Below the pieces are notes generated by a model. That model did not search any database. It saw only the letters and a program-made list of their open reading frames with translations, and was not told the DNA's origin. From the NCBI GenBank assembly GCA_922989275.2, contig OV277864.1, positions 46,003,550-46,067,549 on the forward strand: 64,000 nt of DNA. Reading direction: 5' to 3'. This document shows, piece by piece, positions 10,511 through 21,129 of the stretch (position 1 is the first letter of the stretch; each line of letters begins with the position of its first letter). A program made the translations under genes and the position numbers. Origin of the DNA: Gari tellinella (taxonomy: Eukaryota > Mollusca > Bivalvia > Cardiida > Psammobiidae).

Positions 10511-10939
10511 GTGATACGATAACATCATTTCTTGTAACTCAAGGACACGTGAATTAGGAGCATGTTTTATGTCAGAAAGAAATTGAACTTTATACAAACC
10601 AAACATATGTAAAACTTAATTCCCATGTAAACATTTATCTATCTATCAATTGACTTACTCATAGTCATTATCATATATATTGCTGCATATAGAAACATTT
10701 ATTGATAAAATGTTTTGTATAAGTAATATCCCTTTCACTGATGTAGTATCGTCGTTTGAAAGTTATTCAACCTTTTTTTCACCGAAGGCGACTCAAATTG
10801 ATTTTTCACACAGTTAAGATTGGTCATGTTGCCCTAAATTTAACTTTGAAGCGAAATTGCGGACGGAAATTATGAATCAGACGACAAGAATGGCAGTAAA
10901 GGGGTAAATAACTTATGATTATTTTGGCGGTGAAATGGT

Positions 10940-11060
10940 TAACCTTTCTCGTGCTAGGCGCGACTTGACTAACATTTGCTTACAGTTTGGATCTAGATTA
11001 CACTGTAGACGCTGGGTAATGCGGCGTCTGATCTGTATCCAAACTGCTTGTACCTAATAT
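10940..11060 (+). mobile_element. M2 left end with core A
   Basis: TTAACCTTTCTCGTGCTAGG resembles an M2 end at a TTAA. The hairpin at 10978-11052 carries GTTTGGATCTAGATTACACT and GCGGCGTCTGATCTGTATCC. A right end is not found; the sequence to about 11.28 kb is unassigned. Confidence 0.5.
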
Positions 11061-11771
11061 TCTACCTTTCTTCAGTTTAAAAAAGCATAAAAAATAATTT
11101 TGACTTTTCGAAATAGATATATTTGAAGCAGACGATATTTCAACATGATAAGGGTTAAGGCTTTTTGATCTGACAAACCAATGCATGTTACGTGTGTAAA
11201 GGATTTTGAATTCGGACCAAACTCCAAGGTTACTCGACGCCCAATATAATCCAAACGTCTTTAAATGTTTCATCAAACTGCAATAAGCATTCTGAGAAAT
11301 TCAGCCTAGGTAGATGTTTATAGTCTGGAACTATTTAGTAATACTATTTTATGTTATTAAGTCTGGGATCACGATTTAGCGAGCACGCAAGTATAAAATG
11401 GAGTTTTCCTCTCTTAAGACTTATATAACTGCCATTTTATGGCACTCATTAGAATTTGTTTGCGGTTTATGACACAGAATAGATTTATTTCCCAATCCAT
11501 ACAATAAAGTTTATATGGGGAAATCGGGTTTGAACTTTTTCTATTTCTAACCATTATATGAAAGTTTGGAAATTGTTTGTAGTTTCACTTCCTTAGCTAT
11601 CCCTATAAGCATGCATTAGTGTTGCTACATGTACAAACGGATGGACGATGGACCAGGCCCCAAAAAGATTTAGATCAGATCGTCAGTTTCGAACTGGTGA
11701 CTTGTACATGTCGAACAAAATATGAAAGTACCAAAGATATCAAAAATGTATTTGGATGACTTGTCTCGAAA

Positions 11772-12200
11772 AAGACGTTATTTTTTCATTGTTAAACGCA
11801 AACGAAACGCAAACACACTGCAATAAAACGTAGAAAATAACCACTTGGTGGCAATTCTGAACATTTATTTTTATCTGAGTGGCAGCTAGTTTAGAGCCTG
11901 TCAGACGCCGGTTCATCCAGCGTCCGATCTGGCTCCAGACTGTTTACACTTGCAATAATAGTTTAACCATTTCACCCTCAATGACGTCATTACGCGCATT
12001 TGCAACTGTACGCCACTTGTTTTGAAGTTACGTCAGTTGAACTGCATTTAACCAAACTTTGAAACGATATTGCAGCCAACAATATTGAAGCAGACAACAT
12101 TTAGGCGGTAAAGAGGTAAAAAACCTCACGATAAGTTTTATCATGAAAGGGTTAAACGTAAATGCGTTTACTGGGAAAGAGTAACGTCTTCACTACTACT
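11772..12200 (+). mobile_element. M1 MITE interrupted by an M2
   Basis: Left part AAAGACGTTATTTTTTCATT, AAACGCAAACGAAACGC, hairpin 11880-11946 (GAGCCTGTCAGACGCCGG and mirror), then AATAATAGTTTAA. The right part resumes as ACGTAAATGCGTTTACTGGG and ends AACGTCTTCACTAC. Removing the inserted piece restores the normal M1 order. Confidence 0.85.
11967..12151 (+). mobile_element. M2 MITE nested in M1 at TTAA
   Basis: Flanked by TTAA at 11963-11966 and 12152-12155. Left end CCATTTCACCCTCAATGACG includes the palindrome TGACGTCA. Right end reads GCGGTAAAGAGGTAAA, then ATCATGAAAGGG. It lacks the core A hairpin, which shows that the hairpin is not obligatory for M2. The TTAA comes from host M1 sequence. 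Confidence 0.85.
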
Positions 12201-12269
12201 AGTATATGTTTTGTATGTAAGGTACATGTAGTAGTATTGCTACATTGCAATGCAAAACAAATTGTTATT

Positions 12270-12510
12270 TTAGTAAGCTTTAACGTTTCATCGTCATAGG
12301 CGACTTAAGACGACTTTGGACCCTGATCAGACGTCGCAGATGTGTGAAACCGATGTTTCTTCTATGTAACCACTCACATTTACATGTTTTAAGCAACACT
12401 ACATTGAATCCTACTTTAAAACGATATTGTAAACAACACAATTGAAGAGGACGACAATGAAACGGTGAAGGGATAAACATCTGACGAAAAAAGTGGAAGT
12501 GAAGTGGTTT
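12270..12510. mobile_element. M2 remnants
   Basis: GACCCTGATCAGACGTCGC (core arm), GAATCCTACTTTAAAACGAT, AGACGACAATGAAACGGTGAAG and GTGAAGTGGTTTA match the right half of M2. Ends are not clean. Confidence 0.5.
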
Positions 12511-12514
12511 AAAG

Positions 12515-13350
12515 CAAAAGTTATCGTCTTTTGGATGATCTAAACGTCCGATCAGTACTATAGCAGCATTTCAATGTAGATAAGATCAGGAACTGTTCTA
12601 TAATAGCGGGAACGTTATATTATTTCCCTTTTCTACTATGCAAACAGTTTAGATAAAGATCGGTGAATAAACTATTCTACATTCATATTGATATTCTACG
12701 GTCAACTCCGTTAAATCTTTTTCAAATGGAAGAATCCAATTGGCGCAAGTGGGTTAAGAAGTATTTTAAGTGGGACATATAAAGGCAGTGAAAGGGTTAA
12801 ATCATACGACGGGTGATGGTGAATACCTAAAATAATCAGAGACACGCAATGCAATGTTAAGTAGAAATGACATGGTCTTCAGAAAGACGATTAGCCTTAT
12901 TATATTGGGAGCAAATAGTATGGCTCCAAACTGTCTATATAGAAATACATTTAAGCCCAAATGCGTGGGTCAAACAATTAGTTCCCCTATAATACAATTA
13001 AAGAGATCCATCAAGACAAACAAAGTTCTTAAGACAAATCATGACTCTGATTCTGAAAATGAATTCCGAGGCTGCAGATGAGATGAATAATTAATCCTCT
13101 TTCATTTGTCACAAACGCTTATTAAAAAACTATTTAGTCTAATTATGTCTCGGATTCGAGGGTCGTTTATCAATGCCGCAAATTAAGGTCACGGTATCGA
13201 TCCGTTGTATATAATGGAATACTTCCAAAATTCCCGAGGCGAACTAGGTTCATTGTTATGGTCCAATACAGAGGCTTATTGCGTTTGTAATTGAGACGCC
13301 GTCGCTACAACTATATTACTGGCATTGACATGGAAATTGGAACCTACTTC
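12515..13350. other. No gene recognised
   Basis: A 75-codon plus-strand frame at 12854-13081 has no recognisable domain and no paralogue in the window. Scraps of M2 occur near 12650-12800 (ATGCAAACAGTTTAG, GGCAGTGAAAGGGTTAAA). Confidence 0.45.
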
Positions 13351-13357
13351 GAGTAAG

Positions 13358-13611
13358 TTAAACCCTTTAATTTCTACTCACGCATCATGCACAACTTTCA
13401 AACGGTGTACCTGTGAAGCGCACACTTGTCCTATGCAAACAGTAAATACACCGATCAGACGAATCGTTTAGGACCCCTCTAAACAGGGTCTGAACTGTCT
13501 GTAATATTGCAAAAAACGACTTAAATAGTGACAAATGGACTAGTTAGAATAAATTCGAAACTTGAATTGCTCATTTGAAGTTTCAAAGAAAAGGGCTTTA
13601 ATAAGTTAAAA
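13358..13611 (+). mobile_element. Diverged M4 MITE
   Basis: Left TTAAACCCTTTAATTTCTAC, then CACACTTGTCCTATGCAAAC, decayed core (CGATCAGACGAATCGTTTAG, CCCTCTAAACAGGGTC), and right side TTGAAGTTTCAAAG and TAATAAGTTAA. Matches M4 at 1866 and 15361 in order. Confidence 0.65.
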
Positions 13612-13892
13612 AAATACAGTTATTTAAATATGTAAGTCGTCTACTATTACATTACAAATTGAGTTCAATACGTTTGGTCAAATATCAAACTGATAGTAAT
13701 CTGTAGCTAGTCTTTAAAGATTTCCATGGTTTTCGATGGTTATTCCGTTACTAGGAAACAAAAAAGAACCTTCATTTCGTTCTTTTTAGTTTTTATCCTG
13801 TGGATCTTGACTTGACTGTCATGGAAATCTATTCAAAGGGCTGCAATTTCTCCGGATTTTTCCTAAATCTCCGGATTTTTCCCCAGTACATG

Positions 13893-13975
13893 GCAGCTTA
13901 AAGCAGGCTGAAAGTAAAGCAGAATGCGCCCTAAGGCGCATTCCGCTTTACTTACAGCCTGCTTGAAGCAGTTAT
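13893..13975. mobile_element. Core B hairpin of an M5
   Basis: GGCAGCTTAAAGCAGGCTGA, AAGTAAAGCAGAATGCGCCC, apex TAAG, then the mirror arm ending CAGCCTGCTTGAAG. A near-perfect stem of about 35 bp. M5 flanks are partly visible to the right (GTTATATGTCAACAAAGCAA, GCTATGGGGTAAAGG). Confidence 0.75.
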
Positions 13976-14149
13976 ATGTCAACAAAGCAAGGAAAAGGCT
14001 ATGGGGTAAAGGTGTACGATTCGTAAAATCGCACTTGAAAAATGCAAATTTGGAAATCTTAGGATTTTTCATGTCAACTTATGGCAGCCCTGTATGTTCC
14101 TCTGAACAGACGCCAAGAACAATCGACGCTTCATAAGCAACCATTTTCA

Positions 14150-14300
14150 AACAGTATTGATCCAGATCAGACTTTAAATGATTTCAGCGTCTCCACTGGA
14201 TCCAAACTGGTTAAGGCAGTGCTGGTCCGTGACATGCCCTAAAGTAGCATCACACGGATAGGAATAGTATTCTAACTCATTCAGACCAAGTGGATTCTTC
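14150..14300. mobile_element. Eroded core A hairpin (M2-like)
   Basis: AACAGTATTGATCCAGATCA and CAGCGTCTCCACTGGATCCA are the two arms of a shortened core A. The flanks are not assignable. Confidence 0.45.
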
Positions 14301-14394
14301 CATGCTGCATATATCCGATAAGTTAATCTTTACATCGACTTTCGAATAAAAACAATCGATCTATTGTCGTCATCCTGTTGTCTGCGTCTGCGTC

Positions 14395-15115
14395 AGCGTT
14401 GGTTAAATTTGTGGTTAAGTTTATTGTAAGACAACATTTATCGATAACTATCAAAGATATCAATTCGTGTTCAGCATCTATAGGTTAACTCATTACAGCA
14501 AAGCAGGTAAACTTAGAACTTTTTATTCCAGAGTTGTTGCCCTTTTTATTTACTTAAAATTCGTAAATTGAAATTTCTCAATAACTATCAAATGTATTAA
14601 CTAGAAACTTTGAATACTTGTGAAGTATAAAAAGGGAAAATCATTACAATAAAGTAGGTTACCCTAGAAATAGAGTTATGACCTTGTTATATAATTAGAA
14701 TTTGTAAATAAAACATTTCTGTAACTATCAAAGGTATTTACTCAAAAATTTGAATACTTGTCTAGTATAAAAAGGATAATCCATTAAAACAAGCCAGATA
14801 CACATGGGTTTTGTTACTTCAAAAGTGTTGCCCTTTGTTTGATTTTGTAAAACAAAATCTTTAGAATTGTCAAAGTTATTAACTTGAAACTTTGAATACT
14901 TTTTTAGTATTGCTAACTTAAAGGAACCTCATAACAACAATGCAGTTTGTTTTATTCTAGAGTAATTGTCTCCGTTGTGACTCACAGTTTACTTTATATA
15001 GGATTTCCGATTGACTGTCAAAGGCATTAGCCTGTTCACTATCAAACGAATAATTGTTACAACAAGTCAGCTAACATGCGATTGTTTTTTTGCAAATTTA
15101 GTACCCTTGATTCGA
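14395..15115. repeat. Degenerate tandem array, about 145-bp unit, five copies
   Basis: Anchors recur at about 14445, 14582, 14725, 14868 and 15018: ACTATCAAA or TTGTCAAA, then a Phe-Glu-Tyr-like ACTTTGAATACTT, AGTATAAAAAGG, then GTTGCCCTTT or GTAATTGTCTCCG. Spacing is about 137-150 bases. Similar motifs are common in molluscan satellite-like repeats, but I cannot name the family. Confidence 0.65.
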
Positions 15116-15360
15116 CTTAGAAGTCAGTTTATTTACTGCTTCCTCTTGTATGACCGTAGTAAATACATGTATGTCCAAGAATATATGAGTTGTTTGTGCT
15201 TATAAACCTTTATGAGACAGAAAGCATCCTTGCACATTCTAAAATTTGCTAAAATATAACCATCTCAGGTATGAAAAAGTCGAGCGCTCGGTACGATTTG
15301 TGGTGTTTTCGTTCATTTAATGGGCGTCCAATCAAGTATTGCATTTTCTGTTCATTTTAA

Positions 15361-15583
15361 CTCATTATCCCCTGAAACTTCCTATGGACAAATCAAGTTT
15401 GCAACAAAGGCTGGTCAATTTTAGACTATTTAGTGTTGTTTTTATTATAATATATTGCAAAATGAAAAACAGTGAAGTTCCTGATTCCTGCAGGAGCCCT
15501 CTAATAAGGGATTTAACTGTTTGACCGGTCGCATATACACTTTTGGTAAAAGACTCATATATGCGTCACTAGGGTTCAATGAG
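15361..15583 (-). mobile_element. M4 MITE, reverse orientation
   Basis: TTAA at 15357-15360 and 15584-15587. Begins CTCATTATCCCCTGAAACTT and ends CACTAGGGTTCAATGAG. One core arm is truncated: CAGTGAAGTTCCTGATTCCT, then GGAGCCCTCTAATAAGGGAT. Confidence 0.8.
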
Positions 15584-15599
15584 TTAATAGACATGCCTG

Positions 15600-16010
15600 T
15601 TAGCAAAGTGTGCATAGTCAGATCAGATACCGCCTTATGCGATGTCTGAGTGTAGTAAGAACTGTTTGCGTGTGTCCAGTTATGAGGCGCAAGGCTTTAT
15701 TGGGATAACCCTTCGCCTGCACGTTGCGACTTCATCATGTTTTTCAAACAGTTTGTCTCCATATCAAACGCTAAGTAACTCGCGTCTGATCAGTATTCAA
15801 ACTGTGTTACCCATGTACTTCTGTCTTTCCAGGTTATATTTGTTTCATCACCAAATTTATCATGAGGCCTCAACCCCGTCTGATTCAAAATTGCTGTCTG
15901 TAAGTTCATTTAAAAGTTAGATCTATGGCAGTATGACCTTTATAATATCAAACGAATGTTAAACAATTTGGCTCCTGATCAGACCCCGCTTTACTGTTTG
16001 CAAAGTTGCA
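15600..16010. repeat. Three eroded core A hairpins
   Basis: Arms near 15620-15670 (CAGATCAGATACCGCC), 15745-15805 (AACAGTTTGTCTCCATATCA, GCGTCTGATCAGTATTC) and 15965-16003 (GGCTCCTGATCAGACCCCGC). No ends can be assigned. The 92-codon frame that spans them is repeat-derived. Confidence 0.5.
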
Positions 16011-16504
16011 TTTGGATGCCATGGCGAGTGAACAGCTGAAAAGTATATACATGTATAGCGGGCGGTATTTTAGCAACTAAATAGTTAAACAGACGATAAT
16101 TCAGCTGCTGCGGGTGATTACTGGGTTTGTAATTACATGTGATATAAATCGATCCGCAGACTCCTGAGAATCATGAATGCACAATACAGATTAGGAAGCC
16201 ACATTTTGAACCTTGCTCATTCGAACACACTAAACGAATTCTTTTAAAGTAGAATGTCTTACTCTTCAAACTCTCTGCCAAGTCAAACATATCCATATAT
16301 CAATGTTCAAACGCGACTACCGTTGAACTTTAAAATAAAGATGAAGTCGACTTAAATATGTTCGAGCTACTTAGGTTGGACTGTAGTTTTATGTGAAACA
16401 GTTATTAGCTCATTTTAAGTATCATTGAATTCCAGATTTCTGGCAAATGACTTCGACAAAAACAGCGCAGGTTATTGACTGAGGAGGGAATGAGTTACCG
16501 AGTC

Positions 16505-16660
16505 CATTGTAATACAGATGAGAAGACGTTAAAACTTCCCAATAGATAGGTTTACGTAATAACAAACATGCCAAATTTAAACAGTTTAAAGCAGTTTCAG
16601 ATGCCGAGTAACTTGGTGTCTGACTTATGCTTCAAACTGTTTGCCACTTAGACATTAATA
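16505..16660 (-). mobile_element. M1 left half with core A
   Basis: GATGAGAAGACGTTAAAACT, TTCCCAATAGATAGGTTTAC, then a hairpin at 16583-16649 (AAAGCAGTTTCAGATGCCGA, apex GAGTAACTT). The right half is lost. Confidence 0.6.
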
Positions 16661-16669
16661 ACTTGTCAA

Positions 16670-17390
16670 CACTTTCAATTTATGTAACAAACTAAAAAAG
16701 TCAAAATGAATACCGTGTGATTAACATAGAAAATACATAATCCTGAATGTCTACCATATATTAACAAGATACTTTCAGTTATACTCAACATTGCAATGCG
16801 TTTTATCAAAAATGCATGATAACAATACCAACGATAGAATACAGAACAATGCAACAAGTGTAAAACTACAGGGAATAGAACCATTCTTCCAAGTCTTAAT
16901 AAAAGAAAAGGTCAAAGGGACATGGATTGTTTATGGGGACACTATGACATTCAATGAGGTACAATCAACACATTTGATATTACGAGCTGTTGATATATAG
17001 GGAATATATTCTGGAAAAGCTTTTCTATAATCAAGGTAGAGTGTTTAATTCAAAGACAGAGTGACATAAAACTGTTACAGATTACTTCGCATCCCTAGAT
17101 ATACCCGCACGCCAGATTTAGTATTCCAAATTGATGTGATATAGGCAATACATTTTTGTTAAAATGTTGTTCAGGGTCGGACGAACACAAAAATAAACGC
17201 ATAATTCAAGTACATGTATTAACTACGCTATAAAGTAATGGTTTTTGGATATAAAAATGCTTCTGTTACGAACATTCAGGTATCTTTCCATTTTGAGATT
17301 ATATACAGGATACAAGTATATTAATTGCTTACAGGCGTCTGTGTACTTGCTCTTATTGTTGTTTTATTGATTGAAATTATTTATGAGGAT
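16670..17390. other. No gene recognised
   Basis: AT-rich. Two overlapping 69-codon frames on opposite strands near 16.7-17.0 kb show no domain or repeat support. Confidence 0.45.
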
Positions 17391-17399
17391 TTGCGAGTA

Positions 17400-17605
17400 C
17401 AGTAAAACCTCTCTATTACGACCACTTAATTGAGGTAATTATTAGGATGTATACGATAGGTGACCGCTAAAAGCAAGGTGACAGTGAAACAGAAAGCTCC
17501 ATTAGGAGCTTTATGTTTCACTGTCACCTTGCTTTTAGCTGTCACCTGTCTATTATACAATCATTTAGCCTTGGTTTTAGTGGTCGTAATAGCGAGGTTT
17601 TACTG
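17400..17605 (+). mobile_element. Intact M6 MITE (TA class) with core C hairpin
   Basis: TA at 17398-17399 and 17606-17607. Left end CAGTAAAACCTCTCTATTAC, right end mirrored (GTAATAGCGAGGTTTTACTG). The central hairpin at 17467-17540 has AAAGCAAGGTGACAGTGAAA and GAAAGCTCC, apex ATTA, then the mirror. The ends resemble pogo/Tigger-type terminal repeats. Confidence 0.88.
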
Positions 17606-17639
17606 TATATATATTTAACCAATTTGCAATTCAGGTGTA

Positions 17640-18290
17640 TAAAATGTACCGCTTTCCAATATATCAATGGTAGTGCCGTTCAGTTGTTACACATATATCA
17701 ATATTTTGGATTTCTTATGTTATGTGCATCAATATGTATTTCTTGCACATGTCTATATTTTTATAAATGTAATACTTACAAAAGTATCAAACTTTCCCCC
17801 TGTCTTTCAGGACTAAACTGATAATTAAAAACAGTTTGTGTCAAGGCCGATATTATTATATGATTATACCATCTAGTTTATGCAATTAACTCATGCATAA
17901 AATAAAAAAACAACATTACTGGCAACCTTGTAAAAGTAAATGAAAATGTAAATCACAAACAAACCCTGCAAACAATGATCGGATGGTCTGTATTTTATTC
18001 TTACAGCATCCAGCAAAAAACGAACAAAGACTTCATCAACAGCGATATGCGCTTGCAATTATTTAGATTATTCCTTCAAACGTGATATGTATTTGTAATT
18101 AGTTCGAATAATTCAGAGAAAGTAATATGTATTTGTAATTATTTTGCCAAACACACACTACAATATTAATTTCGAGAAAGCAGTCCCGTAGAGTAAACAA
18201 TCATAGAAGCAAATGGTAAAAAAATCAGAATAATTTAGATTAACATTTTGCAAAACACGATATGTTCAGACGAAATAGCAATCATAAATG
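17640..18290. other. No gene recognised
   Basis: AT-rich. A 102-codon plus-strand frame starts inside the M6 element and has no recognisable domain. Around 18050-18150 the phrase GATATGTATTTGTAATTA recurs in imperfect tandem. Confidence 0.45.
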
Positions 18291-19215
18291 TTTGGATCAG
18301 CAGGATCGATATGTTTTAAGTCATACTACTTTGAATCTTACTTTGAAATGATCTTGCAAACAACAAGAGTGAAGCAGACTACACATTGGCGGTGAAAGGG
18401 TAAAACTTCACGATAAATTTGATCATGAAATGGTTATCAAACTGTTAACTTCAATACATGCACTAGTTCTTGGAGTACTGTGAATACATACAGTTACGGC
18501 AGTTGCAATAAAATATCGTTTTACCAACACATACACATGTACACATGTACACGTTTACCCTATCGTTTTAACTTTTACCGTTTGATTAAACTCTTTCACC
18601 GATAAATTAATACGTTATATGTCCCCAATCAACACGCTTATGCTAAACGTTCCTAGACAGATTGCAGCCAGATCAGAAGCCAGGTTACTCGGGTCTGAAT
18701 CGTCTTTATAATGAAAAATATTTTAATGTTTTAATATATTAAATTGCATTTGCGGAAAGTTCGTTTAAAGTTACATAATGTATATGAAAGGAAGTGTGTT
18801 AGAAGCAATGTCAAAACGAGTGACGAACAATTTGAATCCTTATAGTACGCCACACTCGCAGCGTCTGATCTAAATCCAAACTGTTTGCAAAGACGCCATA
18901 AGTCGCCTACTGCGACGAAAGGGATAACAAAATGTACACTAGGATAGTCGATAGTCCGTTAACTCTTTCCCTGTCAAGTTGTATCGTCTGCTTTAACCCT
19001 CTTACCGCACAAATCTCGTATGCATTGGTACTGTCGTCTGCAATACTTTTAAAGTCATCTTTAGGGCTGATTCGATTCACGAAATGTTGAAACAAACGAG
19101 TATCAAACAGTTTAAATCCTGATCAGACCTTGTGTTACGCGGCGTCTAATCAGGATCCAAACTATATTTAAGTCGCCTTTTGGCGCCGTAGGCAGTTAAA
19201 TAATTAAATGAAAGG
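18290..19215. mobile_element. Cluster of M2 remnants with core A
   Basis: An M2 right half (GCAAACAACAAGAGTGAAGC, GGCGGTGAAAGGGTAAAA, GATCATGAAATGG) ends near 18435. Core A arms follow at 18655-18700, 18822-18886 (TGAATCCTTATAGTACGCCA, AGCGTCTGATCTAAATCC) and 19105-19167 (TTAAATCCTGATCAGACCTT, GCGGCGTCTAATCAGGATCC). Two TTAACTCTTTC-type ends occur near 18590 and 18960. Confidence 0.6.
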
Positions 19216-19409
19216 AGACAATTCATGCAAATGCAATTGTAATTTTGCATACAACAATTCCCATCAGCGCGGAAAATGCTTTTGGTGTAATTGATTGTTT
19301 ATTTAGGTAATCATAAAATGCATTAGGTACCCTCATTGTACAACAAACAGAACAAAGACTTTTCAATAAAGTGTGTCCGTTTTAATTGAGAAATAAACAC
19401 GCACACAGT

Positions 19410-19592
19410 TCAATGAAGAACACATTATTATTTACCAATAAGCGCGTATGCTCTCAAGTTATTTGTTTTCATTTTCAAACGGTTTTAAGCACAGCGTATA
19501 ACCAGGCTCCGGACCGTTTGCTATTCAGAAAAATACAAAACTGTCAGTTTTCAAACAAGTCATTTTCTGCACCCGAATAACATCTCTTCCAG
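19410..19592 (-). mobile_element. M1 remnant near the start of unit 1
   Basis: AATGAAGAACACATTATTAT, TACCAATAAGCGCGTATGCT, core scraps (AACCAGGCTCCGGACC), GTTTGCTATTCAG, and right end AATAACATCTCTTCC. Confidence 0.55.
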
Positions 19593-20439
19593 GGTATTAA
19601 CAGATTAATGATAATTCAGTATAGAATTTATTAAACAAACCCCTCCCCAATAACCAATATACAGTCGAAAGAATGTTATTTTAAAAAAAAAAAAAAGCGA
19701 TTGTGCTAAAACGAAAATGATCATTGCAAAAGGTCTAGAGCCACCTTAGTAACACAGTTTAAGGAAGTTGTACTTTTCTACTTTTTGTCGTGCTCTGTTT
19801 AGTTTCTTTTAAATGAGATAATACTGTACGATATTTTCCATTGTTAAACAATTTGTGTTGTTATCTTCAAGCCATGAAATTACTGCTAGTAAGTCTACAT
19901 AGAACGAACGACGGTTTAGATCTAAACCAGAAGCCGGATAGAGTTGTGTATGTGTAGGAATTTGAAGAGCGTCGAAGTAAATCGATATATGATCAGGATT
20001 TTAAGTGTTCCCGTGGAAAGGAAACGGTAAAAAAGGACAAAATGGAATCGCGTTCATGAATTTGGCGTGTGGCAAAATATCCATAAGGCACCATAACATT
20101 AAAGTTACTAGCGGGAATGTTTGATGGAAATTGCTGAACCTTAATCTGAAAAGGTTAATGGACAATATTTCTAACCGACATTGGACGCTGCAATTCCTTT
20201 CATTCTGATAGCAATACAATTGTCAGGAACATAACATATATGGTAAAAAACAATCAGCGAGATATCTCAACGTTAAAAACATGATCTAAACCAAATACAA
20301 TCGCACAGAAGTGTCCTTAGAAATGCATTAAAACCTTTGTAAACGTATGTCAAATACAACAACAAATCAGACGGTAATATGTCATGCTCAAGGGTAATAT
20401 TAAATAATAAAACAACAGTGTACTGATCTCGATCTGATT

Positions 20440-20625
20440 TATATTTGCAAAAAGTCAGGATCCAGACCAGACGCCGCGTCATGCGGCGTCTGATCTGGAA
20501 CTAGACTGTTTGGGCCAACGTGCCGATGTTTGTTTGGGAAACGTGCCTTTAGTCTGACGTTTAGAAATTCGAGCATACAGCTATTTTGTAGACGAGATTA
20601 CAGCAGCGAGAGGATTAATGAATAC
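20440..20625. mobile_element. M2 with core A, shared by both units
   Basis: Hairpin at 20450-20512: GTCAGGATCCAGACCAGACG and mirror with a GCGTCATGC apex. The downstream GTCTGACGTTTAGAAATTC and GCAGCGAGAGGATTAATG recur at 39240-39320 in unit 2. This M2 was therefore present before the large duplication. Confidence 0.7.
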
Positions 20626-20803
20626 TATAAGGTCATTAGTTTGATTGTCTTTGTATCCATGACCGTCTAGACCGATAGTCAGAACGTGTTTATATCGGAC
20701 TTAAGCACTAGTCATTGAACCCTTTTATTGTAATTATATTGCCTAAGCTCATTTCTCGCAAACACTTTCAACGAATGTTTCCTAATCTAAACCCAAGACA
20801 CTA

Positions 20804-21125
20804 AGTAAGTAAGTAAGTAAGTAAATATTTTATTATTGTGACATGTGCATAGAACAAAATGTTTTTAACAAAATATTGTTTAAATACAAACAATTTGCAC
20901 CCGGCCCAGTGGGCCTATAAGTCACCACCAATTTAAACATAAATATCTTGCACATTTTTATATAGATTTAACGAATATGTAGTTAACGAAACATGGTACA
21001 GTGGCGGAAATTGCAGTTAATCGCAAACGTTGGCGATTCGCTTCAACGAGTGACTGACAGTTTGGAGCCTGGTCAGATACCGAGTTACTCGGTGTGTGAT
21101 CTGGACCCAAACTGAATTCGCTGGG
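20804..21125 (-). mobile_element. Retroposon-like insertion with (GTAA)n end
   Basis: Unit 2 reads straight through CCAAGACACTATACGCAAAA at about 39495. Unit 1 instead has about 320 extra bases between two CACTA copies (20799-20803 and 21126-21130), a likely target duplication. The left edge is a (TAAG)n run (20802-20824), followed by AATATTTTATTATTGTGACA and CCCGGCCCAGTGGGCCTATA, which looks like the 3' end of a minus-strand non-LTR element. Its far end contains a core A hairpin (21055-21115, GGAGCCTGGTCAGATACCG). Confidence 0.6.
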
Positions 21126-21129
21126 CACT

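Larger units (their letters stand above)
8250..11645. repeat. Local tandem duplication, copy 2
   Basis: Collinear with 4820-6700, with anchors as listed there. It is longer because it gained M3 (9386-9712), an M6 fragment (9040-9105, CAGTAAAACCTATCTTTTAC) and a block from about 10.1 to 11.5 kb holding M5 and M2 pieces. Copy 1 at 5936-5937 shows the uninterrupted TA where M3 landed. No coding gene seen. Confidence 0.78.

Noticed and set aside
12854..13081. 75-codon plus-strand frame as a gene
   Set aside because: No recognisable domain, no paralogue, and no splice or promoter context that I can support.
13893..13975. Core B and similar hairpins as microRNA precursors
   Set aside because: Stem length is suitable, but the same sequence is the centre of a multi-copy MITE. 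Without small-RNA data a microRNA call is not justified.
17513..17821. 102-codon plus-strand frame
   Set aside because: Begins in the M6 hairpin arm and runs through its right end; repeat-derived.
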